This document shows positions 51,922 to 60,562 of a stretch of DNA of 64,000 nt, in pieces; position 1 is the stretch's first letter; the number at the start of each line of letters is the position of its first letter. The stretch lies in contig NZ_CP064686.1 in assembly GCF_023100905.1 (NCBI RefSeq), positions 124,001 through 188,000 of the forward strand. Direction: 5' to 3'. The notes under the pieces are model-generated. The model worked only from the letters and a program-made list of their open reading frames with translations, did not search any database and was not told the DNA's origin. Both the position numbers and the translations under genes were made by a program. The stretch is from Bradyrhizobium sp. 4. Lineage in GTDB: Bacteria > Pseudomonadota > Alphaproteobacteria > Rhizobiales > Xanthobacteraceae.

Positions 51922-54891
51922 ATGTCTCGCCAAGACGCGAACGCAGCCTTTGCCCTCTCCTCCTTTTTGCAGGGCACCAACGCCACCTACATCGACGAAA
52001 TCTACGCCCGCTACGAGAAGGACCCGTCCTCGGTGGATGCCGAGTGGCAGGACTTCTTCAAGAGCCTCAACGACCAGCCGGGTGACATCAGCAAGAACGC
52101 CCAAGGCCCGTCCTGGGAGCGCGCCAACTGGCCGCTGACCCCGCAGGACGATCTGACCTCCGCGCTCGACGGCAATTGGGCGGAAGTCGAGAAGACGGTC
52201 GGCGCCAAGATCGCCGCCAAGGCGCAGGCCAAGGGTGGCGACAAGGCCGGCGGCCTTTCCTCCGCCGACCTGCTCCAGGCCACCCGCGACTCGGTCCGCG
52301 CGCTGATGCTGATCCGCTCCTACCGCATGCGCGGCCACTTCCACGCCAAGCTCGATCCGCTCGGCATCGAAGCCCAGCGCAATCGCGAAGAGCTCGACCC
52401 GCGGACCTACGGCTTCAGCGAAGCCGATTTCGACCGCAAGATCTTCCTCGACCATGTGCTCGGTCTCGAATACGCCAGCTTGCGCGAAATCACCGCGATC
52501 TGCGAGCGCACCTACTGCCAGACGCTCGGCGTCGAGTTCATGCACATTACGAACGCGGCGCAGAAGGCGTGGATCCAGGAGCGCATCGAGGGGCCGGACA
52601 AGGAAATCTCCTTCACCCGCGAAGGCCGCCGCGCCATCCTGATGAAGCTGGTCGAAGCCGAAGGCTTCGAGAAGTTCTGCGACACCAAGTTCACCGGCAC
52701 CAAGCGCTTCGGCCTGGACGGTGCTGAATCGCTGATCCCCGCGCTGGAGCAGATCATCAAGCGCGGCGGCAATCTCGGCGTGAAGGAGGTCGTGCTGGGC
52801 ATGCCGCATCGCGGCCGCCTCAACGTGCTGACCCAGGTGATGGGCAAGCCGCATCGCGCGCTGTTCCACGAGTTCAAGGGCGGTTCGGCCAATCCTGATG
52901 CGGTCGAAGGCTCGGGCGACGTCAAGTATCACCTCGGTGCGTCCTCGGACCGCGAGTTCGACGGCAACCGCATCCATCTGTCGCTGACCGCCAACCCCTC
53001 GCATCTCGAGATCGTCGATCCCGTCGTGCTCGGCAAAGTCCGCGCCAAGCAGGACCAGCACGGCGATCCGCCGGATATGCGCATCTCGGTGATGCCGCTG
53101 CTGATGCATGGCGACGCAGCGTTTGCGGGCCAAGGCGTGGTCGCGGAATGCTTCGGCCTGTCGGACCTGAAGGGCTACCGCACCGGCGGATCCGTGCACT
53201 TCATCGTCAACAACCAGATCGGCTTCACCACCTATCCGCGTTATTCCCGTTCGTCGCCTTACCCGTCCGATGTGGCGAAGATGATCGACGCGCCGATCTT
53301 CCACGTCAACGGCGACGATCCGGAAGCCGTCGTGTTCGCGGCCAAGGTCGCGACCGAGTTCCGGCAGAAATTCCACAAGCCCGTCGTCATCGACATGTTC
53401 TGCTACCGCAGGCATGGCCATAACGAGGGCGACGAGCCGGCTTTCACCCAGCCGGTGATGTACAAGAAGATCGCGGCCCATCCCTCGACGCTCGAGCTCT
53501 ACGCCCGCCGTCTCATCAGTGAAGGTGTGCTGACCGAGGGCGAGGTCGAGAAAGCCAAGGCCGACTGGCGCGCGCGGCTCGATGCCGAGCTCGAAGCCGG
53601 CTCCGGCTACAAGCCCAACAAGGCCGACTGGCTCGACGGCAAATGGGCCGGCTTCAAGATCGCCGATCAGGAAGAAGACGCGCGGCGTGGCGTCACCGGC
53701 GTCGACATCACCGCACTGAAGGACATCGGTCGCAAGATCACCAAGGTGCCGGATGGTTTCCGCGTCCACCGCACGATCCAGCGCTTCCTCGAAAACCGCG
53801 CCAAGGCGATCGACGGCGGCACGGGCATCGACTGGGCGACCGGCGAGGCGCTGGCTTTCTGCACGCTGCTCAACGAGAACCACCATGTCCGCCTGTCCGG
53901 ACAGGATTCGGAGCGCGGCACCTTCTCGCAGCGCCACTCGGTCCTGATCGACCAGGAAGACGAGAGCCGCTACACGCCGTTCAACCATCTCGGTCACGAG
54001 CAGGGCCATTACGAGGTCATCAACTCGCTGCTGTCGGAAGAAGCCGTGCTTGGCTTCGAATACGGCTATTCGCTCGCCGAGCCGAACACGTTGACCCTGT
54101 GGGAAGCGCAGTTCGGCGACTTCGCCAACGGCGCGCAGGTCGTGTTCGACCAGTTCATTTCCTCGGGTGAGCGCAAATGGCTGCGCATGTCCGGCCTCGT
54201 CTGCCTCCTGCCGCATGGCTATGAAGGCCAGGGGCCGGAGCACTCCTCGGCGCGTCTGGAGCGTTATCTCCAGATGTGCGCGGAAGACAACATGCAGGTG
54301 GTCTATCCGACCACGCCGGCGAACTACTTCCACGTGCTGCGCCGGCAGCTCCACCGCGAGATCCGCAAGCCGCTGATCGTGATGACGCCGAAGTCGCTGC
54401 TGCGTCACAAGCGGGCGGTGTCGCGTCTCGAGGAGCTCGCGAAGGGAACGACCTTCCACCGCATCCTCTATGACGACGCCCAGATGCTGCCGAGCGAAGC
54501 GATCAAGCTCGTCCCCGACGAGAAGATCCGCCGCATCGTGCTCTGCTCGGGCAAGGTCTATTACGACCTCTACGAGGAGCGCGAGAAGCGCGGGATGGAC
54601 GACATCTATCTGATGCGCGTCGAGCAGCTCTATCCGGTGCCGCTGAAGGCGCTGGTGGCCGAGCTGTCGCGCTTCAAGAAGGCCGAAGTGGTGTGGTGCC
54701 AGGAAGAGCCCCGCAACATGGGTGCCTGGCACTTCATCGAGCCCTATCTGGAATGGGTGCTGAACCAGGTGAACGGTGCGAGCCGGCGTCCGCGTTATGT
54801 CGGCCGCGCCGCCTCCGCCGCGACCGCGACCGGTCTGATGTCGAAGCATCAGGCCCAGTTGAAGGCGTTCCTGGACGAAGCATTGAGCTGA
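51922..54891 (+). CDS. sucA: 2-oxoglutarate dehydrogenase E1 component
   Basis: A 989-residue thiamine diphosphate-dependent decarboxylase, the E1 part of the 2-oxoglutarate dehydrogenase complex. The N-terminal segment TYIDEIYARYEKDPSSVDAEW binds E2. GMPHRGRLNVLTQVMGKPH, NGDDPEAVVFAAKVA and YRRHGHNEGDEPAFTQP (ThDP/Mg site) are family hallmarks, and GQGPEHSSARLERYLQ lies in the pyrimidine domain. It follows sucD by 137 bp and may have its own promoter as well. Confidence 0.98.
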   Translation: MSRQDANAAFALSSFLQGTNATYIDEIYARYEKDPSSVDAEWQDFFKSLNDQPGDISKNAQGPSWERANWPLTPQDDLTSALDGNWAEVEKTVGAKIAAKAQAKGGDKAGGLSSADLLQATRDSVRALMLIRSYRMRGHFHAKLDPLGIEAQRNREELDPRTYGFSEADFDRKIFLDHVLGLEYASLREITAICERTYCQTLGVEFMHITNAAQKAWIQERIEGPDKEISFTREGRRAILMKLVEAEGFEKFCDTKFTGTKRFGLDGAESLIPALEQIIKRGGNLGVKEVVLGMPHRGRLNVLTQVMGKPHRALFHEFKGGSANPDAVEGSGDVKYHLGASSDREFDGNRIHLSLTANPSHLEIVDPVVLGKVRAKQDQHGDPPDMRISVMPLLMHGDAAFAGQGVVAECFGLSDLKGYRTGGSVHFIVNNQIGFTTYPRYSRSSPYPSDVAKMIDAPIFHVNGDDPEAVVFAAKVATEFRQKFHKPVVIDMFCYRRHGHNEGDEPAFTQPVMYKKIAAHPSTLELYARRLISEGVLTEGEVEKAKADWRARLDAELEAGSGYKPNKADWLDGKWAGFKIADQEEDARRGVTGVDITALKDIGRKITKVPDGFRVHRTIQRFLENRAKAIDGGTGIDWATGEALAFCTLLNENHHVRLSGQDSERGTFSQRHSVLIDQEDESRYTPFNHLGHEQGHYEVINSLLSEEAVLGFEYGYSLAEPNTLTLWEAQFGDFANGAQVVFDQFISSGERKWLRMSGLVCLLPHGYEGQGPEHSSARLERYLQMCAEDNMQVVYPTTPANYFHVLRRQLHREIRKPLIVMTPKSLLRHKRAVSRLEELAKGTTFHRILYDDAQMLPSEAIKLVPDEKIRRIVLCSGKVYYDLYEEREKRGMDDIYLMRVEQLYPVPLKALVAELSRFKKAEVVWCQEEPRNMGAWHFIEPYLEWVLNQVNGASRRPRYVGRAASAATATGLMSKHQAQLKAFLDEALS

Positions 54892-54908
54892 GAAGTTTTT
54901 TAGGACGC

Positions 54909-55009
54909 TGTCATCGCCCGCGAAGGCGGGCGATCCAGTACGCCGTGACGGCCGTGATGACCACGAACGCCGCGGAGTACTGGATGCCCCGCCTTCGCGG
55001 GGCATGACA
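54909..55009. repeat. Palindromic repeat, family B, copy 2, between sucA and sucB
   Basis: Left half TGTCATCGCCCGCGAAGGCG, right half CGCCTTCGCGGGGCATGACA, inner ATCCAGTA/TACTGGAT. It occupies most of the 165-bp gap in the operon. Confidence 0.85.
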
Positions 55010-55056
55010 CCTGTGAAATTCCCGACCGCATTGGCGATCTCCTTAAGGAAAAGACC

Positions 55057-56301
55057 ATGACTGAAATTCGTGTGCCGACCCTCGGCGAATCCGTCACCGA
55101 GGCCACCATCGGCCGCTGGTTCAAGAAGGCCGGCGATCCCGTCGCCGTCGACGAGCCCCTGGTGGAGCTCGAGACCGACAAGGTGACCATCGAAGTCCCG
55201 GCGCCCTCCGCCGGCACGCTGAGCGAGATCATCGCCGCCGATGGCGCCACCGTCGCGGTCGGCGCGCTGCTTGGCCAGATTACCGAAGGTGCCGCCGGCG
55301 CTGCCAAGCCGGCTGCCGCTGCGCCCGCAAAGCCCGCGGCTGCCGCTCCTGCTGCCGCCGCTGCGGCTGCTCCCGCTGCGGCGAAGGCGCCGCCGGCCGA
55401 TGCGCCGCTCGCCCCGTCCGTGCGCAAGCTCTCGGCCGAGACCGGCGTCGACGCCTCGACGGTTCCCGGCTCCGGCAAGGACGGCCGCGTCACCAAGGGC
55501 GACATGCTCGCCGCGATCGAGCGTGCGGCCTCGGCGCCGACCCCGGTCAACCAGCCGGCTGCTGCGGTTCAGGTCCGCGCACCCTCGCCGGCCGATGACG
55601 CCGCCCGCGAAGAGCGCGTCAAGATGACCCGGCTGCGCCAGACCATCGCGCGCCGCCTCAAGGACGTGCAGAACACCGCCGCCATGCTCACGACCTTCAA
55701 CGAGGTCGACATGACCAACGTCATGGCGCTGCGCGCCCACTACAAGGATGCGTTCGAGAAGAAGCATGGATCGAAGCTCGGCTTCATGGGCTTCTTCACC
55801 AAGGCCGTCGTGCAGGGGCTGAAGGATATTCCGGCCGTCAACGCCGAGATCGATGGCACCGATCTGATCTACAAAAACTACTATCACATCGGCGTCGCCG
55901 TCGGCACCGACAAGGGCCTCGTCGTGCCCGTGGTGCGCGACTGCGACAACAAGTCGATCGCCGACATCGAAAAGGGCATCGCCGATTTCGGTCGCCGCGC
56001 CCGTGACGGCCAGCTCAAGATCGACGAGATGCAGGGCGGCACCTTCACCATCACCAACGGCGGCATCTACGGCTCGCTGATGTCGACCCCGATCCTCAAC
56101 GCGCCGCAGTCCGGCATCCTCGGCATGCACAAGATCCAGGAGCGGCCGATGGTCGTCGGCGGCAAGATCGAGGTCCGCCCGATGATGTATCTGGCGCTGT
56201 CCTACGATCACCGCGTCATCGACGGCAAGGAAGCCGTGACCTTCCTGGTTCGCGTCAAGGAGAGCCTGGAAGATCCGGCGCGTCTGGTGCTCGATCTCTG
56301 A
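55057..56301 (+). CDS. sucB: 2-oxoglutarate dehydrogenase E2 (dihydrolipoyl succinyltransferase)
   Basis: A 414-residue E2. An N-terminal lipoyl domain with lipoyl-lysine K42 (ETDKVTIEVPAPSAG), an Ala/Pro-rich flexible linker (about 80-115), an E1/E3-binding domain (APSVRKLSAETGVDASTV...) and a C-terminal catalytic domain with the active histidine in YDHRVIDGKEA. AAGGAAAAG precedes the ATG. It works with SucA and Lpd. Confidence 0.98.
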   Translation: MTEIRVPTLGESVTEATIGRWFKKAGDPVAVDEPLVELETDKVTIEVPAPSAGTLSEIIAADGATVAVGALLGQITEGAAGAAKPAAAAPAKPAAAAPAAAAAAAPAAAKAPPADAPLAPSVRKLSAETGVDASTVPGSGKDGRVTKGDMLAAIERAASAPTPVNQPAAAVQVRAPSPADDAAREERVKMTRLRQTIARRLKDVQNTAAMLTTFNEVDMTNVMALRAHYKDAFEKKHGSKLGFMGFFTKAVVQGLKDIPAVNAEIDGTDLIYKNYYHIGVAVGTDKGLVVPVVRDCDNKSIADIEKGIADFGRRARDGQLKIDEMQGGTFTITNGGIYGSLMSTPILNAPQSGILGMHKIQERPMVVGGKIEVRPMMYLALSYDHRVIDGKEAVTFLVRVKESLEDPARLVLDL

Positions 56302-56365
56302 TCCCTGATGCTCTGCGAGCGCCGTCGCCTTTCGCGACGGCGCGTGTCGAACCATGGAGGCGCGC

Positions 56366-57115
56366 GTGACCGATAAAGTCGTTGTCATCACCGGCGGCAG
56401 CCGCGGCATTGGCCGGGCGACCGCGATTGCGGCAGCCAAGCGCGGCTTCCGAATCGTCGTCGGCTATGCCAGCAACAAGACGGCCGCCGACGAGGTGGTC
56501 GCGGAGATCGCGGCCAGCAACGGCAAGGCCATCGCGGTGAAATGCGACGTCGCCGAGGAAAGCGACATCCTTGCGTTGTTCAAGGCCGCGGACGCGTTCG
56601 GCACGCTCGGCGCGCTCGTCAACAATGGCGGTATCGTCGGAACCAGCGGCGTGCGCGTCGACGAGATGTCGGCCGAGCGCATCCAGCGCGTGATGGCGGT
56701 CAACGTCACCGGCTCCATCCTCTGCGCGCGCGAAGCGGTGAAGCGGATGTCGACCAGGCACGGCGGCCAGGGCGGCGTCATCGTCAATCTGTCATCGGTT
56801 GCCGCCAAGCTCGGCGCGCCGAACACCTATGTCGACTATGCCGCGTCCAAGGGCGCGATCGATTCCTTCACCGTCGGCCTCGGCTATGAGGTTGCCGGCG
56901 AGGGCATTCGCGTCGCGGGCATCCGGCCCGGCCTGATCGACACCGAAATCCACGCTGCCGGCGGTGAGCCCGACCGCGCCCATCGTCTGGCCCATATGGT
57001 GCCGATGAAGCGCGTCGGTACTGCCGATGAAGTCGCCAATGCCATCGTCTGGCTGATGTCGGACGATGCCTCCTACGTCACCTCAGCCATTCTCGATGTG
57101 TCCGGCGGACGCTGA
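56366..57115 (+). CDS. SDR-family NAD(P)-dependent oxidoreductase
   Basis: A 249-residue classical short-chain dehydrogenase. The cofactor motif is TGGSRGIG (9-16), the NNGG motif is near 86-89, and the catalytic set is Ser in NLSSV with Y158-x3-K162 (YAASK). The GTG at 56366 is chosen because GGAGG sits 5 bp upstream; an ATG at 56354 lacks a ribosome site. It lies between sucB and lpdA, 56 bp before the latter, so it is in the complex operon. The substrate is unknown. Confidence 0.88.
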   Translation: MTDKVVVITGGSRGIGRATAIAAAKRGFRIVVGYASNKTAADEVVAEIAASNGKAIAVKCDVAEESDILALFKAADAFGTLGALVNNGGIVGTSGVRVDEMSAERIQRVMAVNVTGSILCAREAVKRMSTRHGGQGGVIVNLSSVAAKLGAPNTYVDYAASKGAIDSFTVGLGYEVAGEGIRVAGIRPGLIDTEIHAAGGEPDRAHRLAHMVPMKRVGTADEVANAIVWLMSDDASYVTSAILDVSGGR

Positions 57116-57171
57116 CGCGCCGCGCGGACGCCGACACATCCCTCAACGCTAAACTTACGGGACTTTCTCTC

Positions 57172-58569
57172 ATGGCATACGATCTCGTCGTCATCGGCAC
57201 CGGACCGGGCGGTTATGTCTGCGCGGTGCGTGCAGCGCAGCTCGGCATGAAAGTCGCCGTGGTCGAAAAGAACGCGACGCTCGGCGGCACCTGCCTCAAT
57301 GTCGGCTGCATGCCGTCGAAGGCGCTTCTGCACGCCTCCGAAATGTTCGAGGAGGCCGGGCATTCCTTCGCCAAGATGGGCGTCAGCGTCTCCGCGCCGA
57401 AGCTCGATTTGCCTGCGATGATGAACTTCAAGCAGCAGGGCATCGACGGCAACGTCAAGGGCGTCGAGTTCCTGATGAAGAAGAACAAGATCGACGTGCT
57501 CAAGGGCGCAGGCAAGATCCTCGGCACCGGCAAGGTCGAAGTCTCCGCCGACGGCAAGTCGCAGGTAATCGAAACCAAGAGCATCGTGATCGCGACCGGC
57601 TCGGACATCGCGCGCCTCAAGGGCATCGAGATCGACGAAACGCGCATCGTGTCGTCGACCGGCGCGCTGTCGCTGGACAAGGTCCCCGGCAAGCTGCTGA
57701 TCGTCGGCGCCGGCGTGATCGGCCTCGAGCTCGGCTCGGTCTGGCACCGTCTCGGCGCCGAAGTGGTCGTCGTCGAATTCCTGGATCGCATCCTGCCCGG
57801 CATGGACGGCGAGATCGCCAAGCAATTCCAGCGCATCCTGGAGAAGCAGGGCTTTGCCTTCAAGCTGGGTGCCAAGGTCACGGGCGTGGACACCTCCGGC
57901 AAGACGCTGAAGGCGACGGTCGAGCCCGCCGCGGGCGGCGCTGCCGAGACGCTGGAAGCCGACGTCGTTCTCGTCTGTATCGGCCGTGTGCCGTACACGG
58001 AGGGGCTGGGCCTGAAGGAAGCCGGCGTGGCGCTCGACAATCGCGGCCGCGTGCAGATCGATCCGCACTTCGCCACCAGCGTGAAGGGCGTCTATGCCAT
58101 CGGCGACGTCGTCGCGGGCCCGATGCTCGCGCACAAGGCCGAAGATGAAGGTGTCGCTGTTGCCGAGATCATCGCCGGGCAGGCCGGCCACGTGAACTAC
58201 GATGTTATCCCAGGCGTCGTGTATACCACGCCGGAAGTATCCTCCGTCGGCAAAACCGAGGAGGAGCTGAAGCAGGCGGGCGTGGCCTATACCGTCGGAA
58301 AGTTTCCCTTTACCGCCAACGGCCGCTCCAAGGTCAACCAGACCACCGACGGCTTTGTGAAGATTCTCGCAGATGCGAAGACCGATCGCGTGCTCGGCGT
58401 GCACATTATCGGCCGCGAAGCCGGCGAAATGATCCATGAGGCGGCCGTTCTCATGGAGTTTGGCGGCAGCGCGGAGGATCTCGCGCGCACCTGCCACGCG
58501 CACCCGACCCGCTCGGAGGCCATCAAGGAAGCCGCGCTTGCAGTCGGCAAGCGGGCCATCCATATGTAG
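57172..58569 (+). CDS. lpdA: Dihydrolipoyl dehydrogenase (E3)
   Basis: A 465-residue FAD-dependent E3 that reoxidises the lipoyl arm of E2. The redox disulfide is C41-C46 (GGTCLNVGCMPSKAL), the FAD motif is GTGPGGY, a second Rossmann motif GAGVIGLE binds NAD, and the C-terminal active histidine lies in HAHPTRSEA. As the last gene of the suc cluster it probably serves the 2-oxoglutarate complex. Confidence 0.98.
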   Translation: MAYDLVVIGTGPGGYVCAVRAAQLGMKVAVVEKNATLGGTCLNVGCMPSKALLHASEMFEEAGHSFAKMGVSVSAPKLDLPAMMNFKQQGIDGNVKGVEFLMKKNKIDVLKGAGKILGTGKVEVSADGKSQVIETKSIVIATGSDIARLKGIEIDETRIVSSTGALSLDKVPGKLLIVGAGVIGLELGSVWHRLGAEVVVVEFLDRILPGMDGEIAKQFQRILEKQGFAFKLGAKVTGVDTSGKTLKATVEPAAGGAAETLEADVVLVCIGRVPYTEGLGLKEAGVALDNRGRVQIDPHFATSVKGVYAIGDVVAGPMLAHKAEDEGVAVAEIIAGQAGHVNYDVIPGVVYTTPEVSSVGKTEEELKQAGVAYTVGKFPFTANGRSKVNQTTDGFVKILADAKTDRVLGVHIIGREAGEMIHEAAVLMEFGGSAEDLARTCHAHPTRSEAIKEAALAVGKRAIHM

Positions 58570-58602
58570 GTCGCGCCCAGCGCCGAATCGGGCGGGAAAC
58601 AC

Positions 58603-59133
58603 ATGCTACGCCGCCTGCTTCAACCGGTCTGGGTCCTGCTTGCGATCATCTTCCTGATCGAAGCGTGGCTGTGGGACCATCTCGAACCGATCGTTGCGCG
58701 GGTTGTCGCCATTGTCCCGCTCGCGCGGTTCAAGCAATGGCTGTCGGACCGCGTCGATGCGCTGTCGCCGGCGATGACGCTGATCGTGTTCGCCGTGCCC
58801 ATCATCCCGCTGTTTCCGCTCAAGCTGGTCGGCCTGTGGCTGCTCACGCACGAATATTGGACCAGCGCGGTCTTCACCATCGTGTTCGCAAAGCTGCTCG
58901 GGGTCGGCGTCACCGCCTTCGTGTTCGACGTGACGCGCGACAAGCTGATGGAGATGGCCTGGTTCGAGCGGCTCTATGATCTGGTGCTGAAGCTGCGTGC
59001 CAAGGCCGCCGAGCTGGTCGATCCGGTCAAGCGGCGCATCCGCGAGCTGATCGCCGGCAACGGCGAAGGCTGGTCCTCCCGCACGCTCCGCCTGATCCAG
59101 CGCTTTCGCAAGAGCGTGCACGAAGCGCGGTGA
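58603..59133 (+). CDS. Membrane protein of unknown function
   Basis: A 176-residue protein with three or four hydrophobic segments in its first 110 residues (WVLLAIIFLIEAWLW, AMTLIVFAVPIIPLFPLKLVG, SAVFTIVFAKLLGVGVTAFV) and a charged C-terminal tail (DPVKRRIRELI, then RLIQRFRKSVHEAR). It follows lpdA by 33 bp on the same strand and may be read through. I recognise no domain; the protein looks typical of conserved but unnamed rhizobial membrane proteins. Confidence 0.75.
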   Translation: MLRRLLQPVWVLLAIIFLIEAWLWDHLEPIVARVVAIVPLARFKQWLSDRVDALSPAMTLIVFAVPIIPLFPLKLVGLWLLTHEYWTSAVFTIVFAKLLGVGVTAFVFDVTRDKLMEMAWFERLYDLVLKLRAKAAELVDPVKRRIRELIAGNGEGWSSRTLRLIQRFRKSVHEAR

Positions 59134-59151
59134 GTGTCGACGCTTGTTCAG

Positions 59152-59254
59152 TGTCATTGCCCGCGAAGGCGGGCAATCCAGTATTCCAGAGACAGTGAGG
59201 CTAGAATCGAGAGGCCGCGGCGTACTGGATGCCCCGCCTTCGCGGAGCATGACA
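59152..59254. repeat. Palindromic repeat, family B, copy 3
   Basis: Left half TGTCATTGCCCGCGAAGGCG, right half CGCCTTCGCGGAGCATGACA, inner ATCCAGTA/TACTGGAT. The inner sequence is close to copy 1. Confidence 0.85.
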
Positions 59255-59277
59255 GCGGAGTATGTGGCCTCATCCCC

Positions 59278-59868
59278 TCAATGCAAATGCACTAGATGCG
59301 GCAACCACAGACCGAGCCCAGTCATGATGAGCCCACCGATCGTCAGCAGGCCCGCGATCCAGGCGAGCGGCAGCATGCCGGTGATGATTGTGGCTGAGGC
59401 CAGCACGATGCCGATCTGGAAGGCGGCGGACGCCAGCTCGAAGTGATGATATTTCGCAGTCGCCTCGTCGCGCTCATGCTCGGCGTGCTTGGCCTTTTCG
59501 GCCAGCTGCTCGGTGCCTTCGCCGGTCTCCGGCTCGGAGCGGTAGCGCTGCGCGGTCTTCTGCCAGTCCTCGATCTGCTTCTGAGCCGCGGCCTTGGTGG
59601 CCTCGTCGGTCGCGGCGCCGAACGTCAGCTTGCCCTGCTCGGCCGCGGTCTGCACCACCGTGCGGCGGATGCTCTTGGCCTGGAAGAAGGCCCAGAGGTT
59701 GGAAGCCTCGACGTTCTTGCTGATCGATTCGGTCTGGGCGCCCTTGCCGAGCGTCTCGGAGATCGCCAGGAAAAGCGCCAGGACGGCGATCAGGAGCGCG
59801 ATCTTCTTGTTCGAGCCGGACGCGTGTTCGGCGTGCTCGGCATGCTCCATGCTTTCATGTGCGCTCAT
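59278..59868 (-). CDS. DUF4337-family membrane protein
   Basis: A 196-residue protein: a histidine/glutamate-rich N-terminus (MSAHESMEHAEHAEHASG), a first helix (KKIALLIAVLALFLAISETLG), a coiled-coil-like charged middle (EDWQKTAQRYRSEPETGEG..., with EKAKHAEHERDEA) and two further helices at the end. This is the DUF4337 arrangement. AGGAGGG lies 5 bp before the ATG at 59868. The AEH-rich segments at both ends of the loop might bind metal, but no function is known. Confidence 0.8.
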   Translation of the reverse strand: MSAHESMEHAEHAEHASGSNKKIALLIAVLALFLAISETLGKGAQTESISKNVEASNLWAFFQAKSIRRTVVQTAAEQGKLTFGAATDEATKAAAQKQIEDWQKTAQRYRSEPETGEGTEQLAEKAKHAEHERDEATAKYHHFELASAAFQIGIVLASATIITGMLPLAWIAGLLTIGGLIMTGLGLWLPHLVHLH

Positions 59869-59985
59869 AAATCCCTCCTGCCTGTTTACCAACGATTGAC
59901 CGAACCGCGCGACGGGCGCAAGTGGCAAGCCGCGATGCCCGTTGCAATTAAGGGTTTCGCGTCCGGGCTGATCTAGTCCTGTCCT

Positions 59986-60558
59986 ATGACCACAGCGGAA
60001 TTCATCGCAGCCTGCGTCTGGCCTTCCATCCTCGCCTCCGCGTTTGCGCTGCTGAAGGCCCGCAACACCGCGGCCTTTCCGTTCGTCGGCAAGATCGTCC
60101 TCGCGCTGGGCCTGATCTACATCGGCCTGTTGCGGCTTTATGACAAGAGCTCGATCATCGCAGTCAACGACGTCCATATCGGCCTCGTTGTTCTGGGCCT
60201 GATTATCGTCGGCTCGCAGCTGCGACAACCTCCGCTGTACGGCTCATGGCGCGACAAGGCGAGGGCGTTCGCCTCGATGATCCTGATCGTGCTGCTCGGC
60301 AGCGGTCTTGCATGGTATGCCGGACGAATGCTGTTTCTCGATCACCTGACGTCCCGCCTTGTGATCGAAGGTCGTGCCGATCGTGCGTGGAGGTCAGGTA
60401 GCCGCCGCCAGGCGGACTATCTCGTTCGCATCGCGGGCCAACCGGTGAAGGTCACGGCGCCGCTGTACGAGCGGCTGGAGACGTTCAGGCCGATGGTCCG
60501 CGTCGAGGTCGGGCGCGGCTCGAACTACGTTTACGATATCGAGTATCTCGCCAACTGA
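59986..60558 (+). CDS. Membrane protein of unknown function
   Basis: A 190-residue protein with about four hydrophobic segments in the first 115 residues (ILASAFALLKARN, IVLALGLIYIGLLRLY, HIGLVVLGLIIVGSQL, FASMILIVLLGSGLAW) and a soluble C-terminal domain (RLVIEGRADRAWRSGSRRQAD...), which probably forms a small beta fold. It is convergent with xerC, leaving 4 bp between the stops. Not recognised. Confidence 0.7.
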   Translation: MTTAEFIAACVWPSILASAFALLKARNTAAFPFVGKIVLALGLIYIGLLRLYDKSSIIAVNDVHIGLVVLGLIIVGSQLRQPPLYGSWRDKARAFASMILIVLLGSGLAWYAGRMLFLDHLTSRLVIEGRADRAWRSGSRRQADYLVRIAGQPVKVTAPLYERLETFRPMVRVEVGRGSNYVYDIEYLAN

Positions 60559-60562
60559 GCCG

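Noticed and set aside
51916..56439. Very long open frame on the minus strand opposite sucA and sucB
   Set aside because: Antisense shadow of high-GC codon use. The plus-strand proteins are full-length known enzymes, and the antisense product has no domain and a biased Arg/His/Asp composition.
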